DNA of 13,631 bases, taken from NCBI GenBank assembly GCA_964550165.1, contig CAZJYC010000067.1, positions 1-13,631 on the forward strand, read 5' to 3'. Each line of letters opens with the position of its first letter. The first letter of the stretch is position 1. Source of the stretch: CAZJYC01 sp964550165 (lineage in GTDB: Bacteria > Acidobacteriota > Aminicenantia > Aminicenantales > Aminicenantaceae). Positions 1 to 6,162 of this stretch are shown in pieces. Made by a program: the position numbers and the translations under genes. Under the pieces are notes generated by a model. It saw nothing but the letters and a program-made list of their open reading frames with translations. It made no database searches and was not told where the DNA came from.

Positions 1-613
1 CCAGGTAGGAGGAAACCCGGGCATAGAGGTCCCAGCAGTAATAGTCAAATTTCTCTTTGATCTTTTTGATCTCGGACAGGTCTTTTTTCTCCAGCTCCAT
101 AAAGCCAAAGACAACATCCGCGACCTGAACGCCTGTGTCGTCGATATAATTCTGGATTTCGACGTTTTCTCCTTTGTATTTCAGGCAGCGTCCGAGTGTA
201 TCCCCAAGGCAGGCATTCCGCAGATGGCCTATATGGGCGGCTTTGTTGGGATTGATGTTGGTATGCTCGATGATGATTTTTCCCTCTTCGGGGGAGAGGG
301 ACGTCTTTTCGATCGAGCGGAGCTGTCGAGAAAAGAATTTTTTCCTGTCTAAGAACAGATTGATATAGCCTGCTCCTGCGACCTCAATCTTGTCCACCCC
401 GTCCAGAGGAGAGAGGTGGTTAAGGGCCTCTTGCGCAAGCTCCCTCGGCTGTCTGTGCATTTTTTTTGCCAGGCCGAACGCAAAGTTCAAGGCAAAATCC
501 CCCATTTTCTGCTGCGGGGTATAAGCTATTTCAAACTCTGATGCCTCAAGGGGATACTTTCCCCTCAGCTTCTCGAAGATTGTTTCCTTTGTTTGAGCTT
601 TGAAGTCGATCAT
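1..613 (-). CDS. argS: Arginyl-tRNA synthetase, N-terminal part (runs off left edge)
   Basis: This gene encodes the class I synthetase that charges arginine onto tRNA(Arg) in the cytoplasm. The minus strand translates without a stop from ATG at 613-611 to the window edge, giving 204 residues of an enzyme usually about 550-580 long. It opens MIDFKAQTKETIFEKLRGKY, the start of the N-terminal Arg-tRNA-synthetase domain. Further on comes the stretch EHTNINPNKAAHIGHLRNA, which contains the HIGH ATP-binding signature, followed by a conserved NYIDDTGVQVADV stretch. The frame is intact throughout the visible part. It is transcribed divergently from the glycine operon. A weak AAAGG at 620-624 precedes the ATG by 6 bases. 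Identification is secure; the C-terminal anticodon-binding domain lies outside the window. Confidence 0.96.
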   Translation of the reverse strand, partial: MIDFKAQTKETIFEKLRGKYPLEASEFEIAYTPQQKMGDFALNFAFGLAKKMHRQPRELAQEALNHLSPLDGVDKIEVAGAGYINLFLDRKKFFSRQLRSIEKTSLSPEEGKIIIEHTNINPNKAAHIGHLRNACLGDTLGRCLKYKGENVEIQNYIDDTGVQVADVVFGFMELEKKDLSEIKKIKEKFDYYCWDLYARVSSYL

Positions 614-625
614 GACTGGCCTTTA

Positions 626-653
626 ATTATAGCAAATTTGGCCTTACGGGCAA
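626..653 (-). promoter_or_regulatory. Probable sigma-70 type promoter for argS
   Basis: On the minus strand a perfect -10 box TATAAT (626-631) follows a -35-like TTGCCC (648-653) after 16 bases. Only 12 bases separate the -10 box from the argS ATG, so the transcript leader would be about 5 bases, shorter than its own possible ribosome-binding site. Either argS mRNA is nearly leaderless or the real promoter lies further upstream. Confidence 0.5.
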
Positions 654-723
654 GACTGGATTGGAGCTTTTCAAAATTCTTTTTCATCTTGAATGTCAAA
701 ATGACTGGATTTTTTCGAAACAA

Positions 724-754
724 GCAGCTTTTGTCTCGATGGGACAAAGGCTGC
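724..754 (+). other. Strong inverted repeat upstream of gcvT
   Basis: The arms at 724-737 and 741-754 pair over 14 positions around a 3-base loop. Two of the pairs are G-U, so the fold is complete as plus-strand RNA and poorer as minus-strand RNA. No T-run follows directly, so it is not a standard terminator. It lies about 100 bases before gcvT in the 239-base argS-gcvT gap. Depending on where transcription starts, it is either in the gcv leader or an operator-like palindrome upstream of the promoter. The same gap also has a direct repeat GACTGGATT at 654-662 and 703-711. No match to the glycine riboswitch or T-box consensus was seen. Confidence 0.55.
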
Positions 755-797
755 GTGCTTTTGAATCCACTAGCCTGAGCATTTTAAAGGATTTTTC

Positions 798-826
798 TTG
801 CATAAGAAAAATTTCTATGGTAGTAA
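798..826 (+). promoter_or_regulatory. Weak candidate promoter for the gcv-gly operon
   Basis: TTGCAT (798-803) and TAGTAA (821-826) are 17 bases apart, 26 bases before the gcvT start. The -35 matches well but the -10 is poor, so this is only the best candidate seen in the gap. Confidence 0.3.
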
Positions 827-852
827 ATTAGTTTCACAGAGGAGTTCCAGAA

Positions 853-1947
853 TTGAAAAAAACCCGCCTGAATGCCGCCCATAAAAAGCTTGGAGGCAGA
901 ATGATCGAATTTTTCGGCTGGGAGATGCCGGTCGAGTTCAGCGGGATCATCGAAGAGCATATGGCTGTCCGGCAGAAGGCCGGGCTGTTTGATGTCAGCC
1001 ATATGGGAGAGATACTCATTTCGGGAAAACAGGCTCTTGATTTTGTCCAGTATTTGACTCCGAACAATGCTGCCCGCTTGACTCCGAACAAGGCTCAGTA
1101 TTCAGCCCTGACCACTCCCCAGGGAACTTTTGTCGATGATCTCCTCGTTTATTGCCTGGGCCAGGAGCGGTACCTTCTGGTTGTCAACTGCGCCAATTCT
1201 GATAAGGATTACGAATGGATCGTCAGCCATAAAAAAAGCTTCGATGTCGCAGTCGAGAACAAAAGCGATGATTATACCCAGCTTGCGCTCCAGGGGCCAA
1301 AAGCCCTTGAGATTCTTCAGCCCTGGATCGAGGTTAGCCTCCAGGAGATGAAACCGTTTGAAGCTACGTGGGGAGCGATAGAAGGCGAGGAAGTGCTTGT
1401 CTCCCGCACAGGCTACACAGGCGAAGATGGCTTTGAGATTTACACTCTCTCTTCTCAGCCGGAAAAGATCTGGAATGTCCTCTTGGAGAAGGGAAAAGGC
1501 TCTGGCTGTCTTCCTGTCGGTCTGGGAGCAAGGGATACACTCCGTCTGGAAGCAAGACTCATGCTCTACGGAAACGATATCGATGATACGACAACGGTTC
1601 TGGAGGCGGATCTGGGCTGGCTTGTTAAGTTTCAGAAAGGAGAGTTTTTAGGGAAGGAGGCGCTCCTCAAGCAAAAGGAGGAAGGCATAAAAAGGAAGAT
1701 TGTCGGTTTTGAGGTCATGGACAGGGGAATAGCCCGCCCGCATTATCCGGTTTTCATCAAGGGGCAGAAAGTTTCCGAGGTCACTTCAGGCTCTTTTTGC
1801 CCTTACTTGAAGAAGAACATAGGCTTGACTTATCTCCCCGTTGAATCTACAGAAGTAGGAACCGAATTTGAGGTTGGAATCAGGGACAAGAGCGTCAAGG
1901 CCCGGGTCGTTCCTGCTCCTTTTTACAAGAGAGGCGAGAAAGCCTAG
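853..1947 (+). CDS. gcvT: Glycine cleavage system T protein (aminomethyltransferase)
   Basis: The T protein releases ammonia from the aminomethyl group carried on lipoyl-GcvH and passes the one-carbon unit to tetrahydrofolate, making 5,10-methylene-THF. The product has 364 residues, the family norm. The N-terminus reads KKTRLNAAHKKLGGRMIEFF then GWEMPVEF, as expected. The acidic pair of GTFVDDLLVY (residues 91-100) matches the conserved catalytic aspartate region, and SRTGYTGEDGFEI (about 184-196) is another family signature. The start is a TTG codon, preceded 8 bases upstream by AGAGGAG (838-844). The first ATG in frame, at 901, would remove conserved sequence and is rejected. It is the first gene of the operon, and a 102-base gap separates it from gcvH. 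Confidence 0.96.
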   Translation: MKKTRLNAAHKKLGGRMIEFFGWEMPVEFSGIIEEHMAVRQKAGLFDVSHMGEILISGKQALDFVQYLTPNNAARLTPNKAQYSALTTPQGTFVDDLLVYCLGQERYLLVVNCANSDKDYEWIVSHKKSFDVAVENKSDDYTQLALQGPKALEILQPWIEVSLQEMKPFEATWGAIEGEEVLVSRTGYTGEDGFEIYTLSSQPEKIWNVLLEKGKGSGCLPVGLGARDTLRLEARLMLYGNDIDDTTTVLEADLGWLVKFQKGEFLGKEALLKQKEEGIKRKIVGFEVMDRGIARPHYPVFIKGQKVSEVTSGSFCPYLKKNIGLTYLPVESTEVGTEFEVGIRDKSVKARVVPAPFYKRGEKA

Positions 1948-1998
1948 TCTCGCTGGATAACACAGGATTTAGAGAAACAAGACGGTTAACTTTGAATG

Positions 1999-2028
1999 TT
2001 GACTGCTTAATAAGCAAGGCTTTCTACT
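1999..2028 (+). promoter_or_regulatory. Palindrome and possible weak internal promoter between gcvT and gcvH
   Basis: The 102-base gap holds a TGCTTA-A-TAAGCA palindrome (2004-2016). It overlaps a possible -35 TTGACT (1999-2004) and fills the spacer before a poor -10 TCTACT (2023-2028, spacer 18). An operator inside a promoter spacer would look like this, but the -10 is weak and the arms are only 6 bp. It could equally be a small RNA hairpin. Confidence 0.22.
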
Positions 2029-2049
2029 CCCTAGACAAGGAGGCGATGC

Positions 2050-2436
2050 ATGTATCCTGATGACTTTTATTACTCCAAAGACCATGAATGGATTCAGGTG
2101 AAAGGCAACCAGGGAACTGTCGGGATCACAGATTTTGCTCAGAAGCAGCTCGGAGATGTTGTCTATGTCGAGCTGCCTGAGGTTGGAACCAAACTGGAAT
2201 TCCATCAATCCATCGGAGTCATTGAATCGGTGAAGGCGGTTTCGGATATTTTCTCACCTGTTTCTGGTGAGGTGGTGGAGGTGAACTCTGGATTGAACGA
2301 TAATGCCGAGCTCGTGAACAAGGACCCGCACGGAAAGGGCTGGATTGTTCGTTTGAAGATAAAGGATGAAAGGGAATTCGAGAAACTGATGTCTGCCAGC
2401 GAATATGAGAAATTTCTCGAGGGAATCGAGGAGTAA
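2050..2436 (+). CDS. gcvH: Glycine cleavage system H protein (lipoyl carrier)
   Basis: The H protein is the mobile lipoyl carrier that shuttles the aminomethyl intermediate between the P, T and L proteins. It has 128 residues, the normal size. The lipoylation site is Lys62 in IESVKAVSD, in the turn of the biotinyl/lipoyl-type barrel. The early stretch YSKDHEWIQV and the segment NKDPHGKGWIVRL near the end are family hallmarks. The start is supported by AAGGAGG at 2037-2043, 6 bases before the ATG. It lies between gcvT and gcvPA, consistent with one complex being made from one mRNA. Lipoate attachment enzymes are not in the window. Confidence 0.97.
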   Translation: MYPDDFYYSKDHEWIQVKGNQGTVGITDFAQKQLGDVVYVELPEVGTKLEFHQSIGVIESVKAVSDIFSPVSGEVVEVNSGLNDNAELVNKDPHGKGWIVRLKIKDEREFEKLMSASEYEKFLEGIEE

Positions 2437-2470
2437 AGGTTCAACTGCTTGAATTGAGGAATACCAACCT

Positions 2471-3823
2471 ATGAGTTACATGTCTTTGAGCGATAAGGAT
2501 AAAAAAGAGATGTTGGCCAGGGTTGGCGTCTCCTCAATGGAAGAGCTCTTTCGAGCAATCCCTGTGGAGATAAAATTAAAAAAGGAGCTTAATCTTCCCT
2601 CTCCGCTTTCAGAAAATGAGTTGATTCATCAGTTTGAGCAAATTGCCAAAAAGAACACCTATCCCGATCTCCTGTCATTCTTAGGAGCTGGAGCCTATTT
2701 CCATCTTATTCCTTACGTGGTGGATTATCTGAGCCTGCGAGGGGAATTCATGAACCCCTATACCCCTTACCAGCCTGAAGTCAGCCAGGGCACCCTCCAG
2801 GTCATCTTTGAGTTTCAGACTCTGATCTGCCAGCTAACAGGCATGGATATTGCCAACGCCTCTCTCTACGACGGAGCTTCCGGTGCGGCGGAAGCGGTTC
2901 TGATGGCCCACCGTTTGAAAGGAAAGCCTAAAGTGCTGGTTGCCAAGACACTGCACCCGCAATACAGAAGTGTGATCAAGACGTATGTCAGAAATTTAGG
3001 AATCCAGATTGAAGAGATCAAGTATGCAGAGGACGGAAAAATCGATTGGCAAGACCTCAAGAAAAAGCTGGATGATAAAGTCTCCGCAATCGTCGTCCAA
3101 TCTCCCAATTTCCTGGGAGTGGTGGAAGACTTCAAGGCAGTTTTTGACCTGGCCCATTCTTTTCAAGCATTATCCGTGGCCGTTGTCTCTGAAGCTCTAT
3201 CTCTGGGAATTTTGGAGGCTCCGGGCAAGCTCGGAGCGGATATTGTCACCGGAGAGGGACAATCTTTCGGCTTACCCTTGAGCTTTGGCGGCCCTTACCT
3301 GGGGTTTATGGCCTGCTCGAAAGATTTCATCCGTCAGTTCCCGGGCCGCATCGCAGGTCAGACAGAAGATGTGGAAGGAAAGAGAGGGTTTGTTTTGACT
3401 TTATCCACAAGAGAACAGCACATCAGACGGGAACGAGCGACATCCAACATCTGCACCAACCAAGCCTGGTGTGCCCTTAGGGCGACCATATTCCTGGAGA
3501 CACTCGGCCGTGAAGGGCTAAGGGAACTTGCCTGGCAGAATATCCAGAAAGCCAATTATGCCCTGGAAAGGCTAACCGGCATTAAGGGAATAAAACGAAA
3601 ATTCCAGGGAAGTTTTTTCAACGAGTTTGTCCTTGAATTCTCAAAGGACTTGCCCAAAGTTGAAGAAAGCCTCAGGAAAAAAGGGATTATCCCCGGCCTG
3701 AGCCTCGAAGGGCTCTACCCGGAACTTCGGAACAGCCTCCTGGTTTGCGTGACAGAGATGTACAGGAAAGAAGAGATCGATAAGCTCGCATCAAGCTTGG
3801 AAGAAGTTTTGAAGGAGAACTGA
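2471..3823 (+). CDS. gcvPA: Glycine dehydrogenase (decarboxylating) subunit 1, P protein N-half
   Basis: This is the first half of the split P protein, which with GcvPB forms the PLP enzyme that decarboxylates glycine and loads the residue onto lipoyl-GcvH. It has 450 residues, usual for the split form. Signatures include LLSFLGAGAYFHLIPYVVD, then NPYTPYQPEVSQGTLQVIFEF and SLYDGASGAAEAVLMAHR. A later segment reads TREQHIRRERATSNICTNQ. The PLP lysine is not expected in this half and none is seen. GAGGA at 2456-2460 lies 10 bases before the chosen ATG; a second ATG three codons in would be 19 bases away and is less likely. It follows gcvH by 34 bases and is followed by gcvPB after one base. Confidence 0.97.
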   Translation: MSYMSLSDKDKKEMLARVGVSSMEELFRAIPVEIKLKKELNLPSPLSENELIHQFEQIAKKNTYPDLLSFLGAGAYFHLIPYVVDYLSLRGEFMNPYTPYQPEVSQGTLQVIFEFQTLICQLTGMDIANASLYDGASGAAEAVLMAHRLKGKPKVLVAKTLHPQYRSVIKTYVRNLGIQIEEIKYAEDGKIDWQDLKKKLDDKVSAIVVQSPNFLGVVEDFKAVFDLAHSFQALSVAVVSEALSLGILEAPGKLGADIVTGEGQSFGLPLSFGGPYLGFMACSKDFIRQFPGRIAGQTEDVEGKRGFVLTLSTREQHIRRERATSNICTNQAWCALRATIFLETLGREGLRELAWQNIQKANYALERLTGIKGIKRKFQGSFFNEFVLEFSKDLPKVEESLRKKGIIPGLSLEGLYPELRNSLLVCVTEMYRKEEIDKLASSLEEVLKEN

Positions 3824-3824
3824 G

Positions 3825-5282
3825 ATGATTCGGGAGCCGTTGATATTCGAGATCAGTGAGAAAGGGAAAAGGGCTTTCTGGCTGCCGAAGCTGGATATCT
3901 CCGCCAAAGAAGACATCCTTCGAAATCTTCCTCTGAGGGATGAAATTGAAGGCTTCCCCCGGGTTTCAGAGATGGAGGTCGTCAGGCATTTTACAAGACT
4001 CTCGCGCACCAATTACTGCATCGATGAGGGCTTTTATCCGCTGGGCTCGTGCACCATGAAGTACAACCCGAAGATCAACGAGAAAGTCGCCTCGCTGCCG
4101 CAGCTCGTCGTCTCCCATCCTTTGGCGCCTTCAGATTTAATCCAAGGAAACCTTGAGATTCTGAGAACACTCGAAGAGCTTTTAGCTGAGATTACAGGAA
4201 TGGATGCCTTCAGCCTTCAGCCTTCAGCAGGAGCCCAGGGAGAGCTGACGGGTATGATGCTCATCCGGGCTTGCCTTGAAGAAAGAGGAAATCCGCGGAA
4301 AATAGTCCTCATTCCCGATTCGGCCCACGGAACCAACCCTTCAAGCGCTCATCTCTGCGGCTACAGCGTCCGGGAGATCAACTCCAACGAGATGGGAACG
4401 ATCGATGTCGAAAGTCTCGCCCGGAGTATGACCGAGGATGTGGCAGCTTTGATGATCACCAACCCGAACACGCTGGGTGTTTTCGAGGCAGATATCAACA
4501 AAATCGCTGATATCGTCCATTCCAAAGGCGGCTTCATCTACATGGATGGAGCCAACATGAACGCTTTGGTTGGAATCTGCAGGCCCGGAGATATGGACGT
4601 CGATGTCATCCACCTCAACCTCCATAAGACTTTCTCCACACCCCACGGCGGCGGTGGTCCTGGAGCAGGGCCGGTCGGTGTGAAGAGAGTGCTGGAACCT
4701 TTTCTCCCTGTCCCAATTATCGAACGGAAGGGAGAAAAATACAGCCTCAACTTCAACAGGCCCAAGACGATCGGCAGAGTTCGTAGCTTTTTCGGAAATT
4801 ATTTGGTCGCTGTTAAAGCTTTGGCCTATATATTTTCCCTGGGAGCAAAAGGATTGAGAGAAGTCGCAGAAATCGCCGTCTTGAATTCCAACTACATCCG
4901 CAAGAGTCTGGAGCAGGACTATCATCTGAAATACAAGACTTCAACGCTTCACGAGTGCGTTTTTTCGGATAAATTCCAGAGAGAGTACGGCATCCAGAAT
5001 ATCGATATCGCCAAGAGGCTTATCGATTACGGGGTTCATCCTCCGACCATGTCTTTTCCCCTGATCGTTCAAGGAGCGCTGATGACCGAGCCGACTGAAA
5101 CCGAGAGTAAAAGGGACCTGGACATTTTCATCGAAGCTATGAAAAAAATTGCTGAAGAAGCCAAAGCAAATCCTGAGATGCTGAAATCTGCCCCGCACGC
5201 ATCGTATGTCAGGCGTTTGGATGAGACGGCCGCTGCCCGCCGCCCCATTCTGAGGTGGAGTGGAGAGAAACGATCAGAGTAA
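3825..5282 (+). CDS. gcvPB: Glycine dehydrogenase (decarboxylating) subunit 2, P protein C-half
   Basis: This is the PLP-binding half of the split P protein (485 residues, normal size). The Schiff-base lysine is Lys268 in LNLHKTF, followed by STPHGGGGPGAGPVGVK. Other signatures are YPLGSCTMKYNPK (about 71-83), LQPSAGAQGELTG (about 130-142) and DSAHGTNPSSAH. The ATG comes one base after the gcvPA stop (TGAGATG), with GAAGGAG at 3811-3817, which indicates translational coupling of the two halves. The stretch encoding FSLQPS contains three tandem copies of a 7-mer (4207-4227), but the frame is intact. glyQ follows after 31 bases. Confidence 0.97.
   Translation: MIREPLIFEISEKGKRAFWLPKLDISAKEDILRNLPLRDEIEGFPRVSEMEVVRHFTRLSRTNYCIDEGFYPLGSCTMKYNPKINEKVASLPQLVVSHPLAPSDLIQGNLEILRTLEELLAEITGMDAFSLQPSAGAQGELTGMMLIRACLEERGNPRKIVLIPDSAHGTNPSSAHLCGYSVREINSNEMGTIDVESLARSMTEDVAALMITNPNTLGVFEADINKIADIVHSKGGFIYMDGANMNALVGICRPGDMDVDVIHLNLHKTFSTPHGGGGPGAGPVGVKRVLEPFLPVPIIERKGEKYSLNFNRPKTIGRVRSFFGNYLVAVKALAYIFSLGAKGLREVAEIAVLNSNYIRKSLEQDYHLKYKTSTLHECVFSDKFQREYGIQNIDIAKRLIDYGVHPPTMSFPLIVQGALMTEPTETESKRDLDIFIEAMKKIAEEAKANPEMLKSAPHASYVRRLDETAAARRPILRWSGEKRSE
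4207..4227 (+). repeat. Three tandem copies of CCTTCAG inside gcvPB
   Basis: CCTTCAG occurs three times head to tail without mismatch. It codes for part of the conserved FSLQPSAGAQGE segment, read in a different frame in each copy. Loss or gain of one 7-bp unit would shift the gcvPB frame. It is most likely a chance result of codon choice for a conserved peptide. Confidence 0.8.
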
Positions 5283-5313
5283 GACCGCAGGAACCAAGGC
5301 TTGAGGAATTGAA

Positions 5314-6162
5314 ATGAGTCTTCAAAAACTCATCATGAATCTTCAGAAATTCTGGAGCGACCAGGGATGCTATCTTGCCCAGACCTATGACCTCGAGGTT
5401 GGCGCTGGAACAATGACGCCCGATACTTTTTTCAGGGTACTGGGTGACAGGCCATGGAAAGTGGCCTATGTCCAGCCTTCTCGAAGACCGACAGACGGGC
5501 GGTATGGAGAGAATCCTCACCGGGTCCAGAAACACTTTCAATTCCAGGTGATCATCAAGCCTGCTTCTCCTGACATCCAGCAGCTTTACCTCAAAAGTCT
5601 GGGCGCTCTGGGGATTCACCTCAAGGAGCACGATATTCGGTTCGATGAAGACGACTGGGAATCGCCGACGATCGGTGCCTGGGGAGTTGGCTGGCAAGTC
5701 TTGCTGGACGGATTAGAGATCACGCAATTTACCTATTTCCAGCAGGCCGGAGGCATTGACCTTTCCCCAGTGCCAGTGGAGATCACTTACGGGCTGGAGA
5801 GACTGGAGATGTTTCTGGAAGGAAAAGACAACATCTATGACCTCGACTGGTCTGATGACGTGAGCTACAGAGATTTGCGATTTACGGAGGAGAGGGAGTT
5901 TTCTGAATTCAATTTCAGACAGGCTGACATCAAAAATCTCCAGGAATTTTTCCTTACGAACGAGAAAGAAGCCCAGCAGCTCGTTGACAGAGATTTGCTG
6001 CTTCCCGCCTACGACATGTGCCTGAAATGTTCTCATTATTTTAATCTTCTGGATTCCCGGGGCGCCATAAGCGTGACTGAGAGAGTGAAGCTGATTGCGC
6101 AGATAAGAGCGCTGGCGAACCAGATTGCACAAAAATTCATAGCCAGGGAGAGCGGAAACTGA
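5314..6162 (+). CDS. glyQ: Glycyl-tRNA synthetase alpha subunit
   Basis: This is the catalytic alpha chain of the bacterial two-subunit class II glycyl-tRNA synthetase, which activates glycine and charges tRNA(Gly) together with GlyS. It has 282 residues, close to the usual 290. Hallmarks are FWSDQGCYLAQTYDLEVGAG, KVAYVQPSRRPTDGRYGENP, then DIRFDEDDWESPTIGAWGVG and the motif TYFQQAGGIDLSPVPVEITY followed by GLERLEMF. The C-terminal helices with LLPAYDMCLKCSHYFNLLDS and ARGAIS-like sequence are intact. GAGGA (5303-5307) lies 6 bases before the ATG. It follows gcvPB by 31 bases on the same strand, and its stop overlaps the proposed start of glyS. Confidence 0.97.
   Translation: MSLQKLIMNLQKFWSDQGCYLAQTYDLEVGAGTMTPDTFFRVLGDRPWKVAYVQPSRRPTDGRYGENPHRVQKHFQFQVIIKPASPDIQQLYLKSLGALGIHLKEHDIRFDEDDWESPTIGAWGVGWQVLLDGLEITQFTYFQQAGGIDLSPVPVEITYGLERLEMFLEGKDNIYDLDWSDDVSYRDLRFTEEREFSEFNFRQADIKNLQEFFLTNEKEAQQLVDRDLLLPAYDMCLKCSHYFNLLDSRGAISVTERVKLIAQIRALANQIAQKFIARESGN

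Noticed and set aside
614..852. Glycine riboswitch or T-box upstream of gcvT
   Set aside because: Neither the conserved glycine riboswitch core nor the T-box antiterminator sequence was found; only an unrelated hairpin at 724-754.
4341..4925. A 194-codon open frame antisense to gcvPB
   Set aside because: It is covered by conserved gcvPB sequence including the PLP lysine region and has no protein-family signature of its own.
5209..5697. A 162-codon open frame antisense to gcvPB and glyQ
   Set aside because: It spans two well-conserved genes and the gap between them; no own ribosome-binding site or motif seen.
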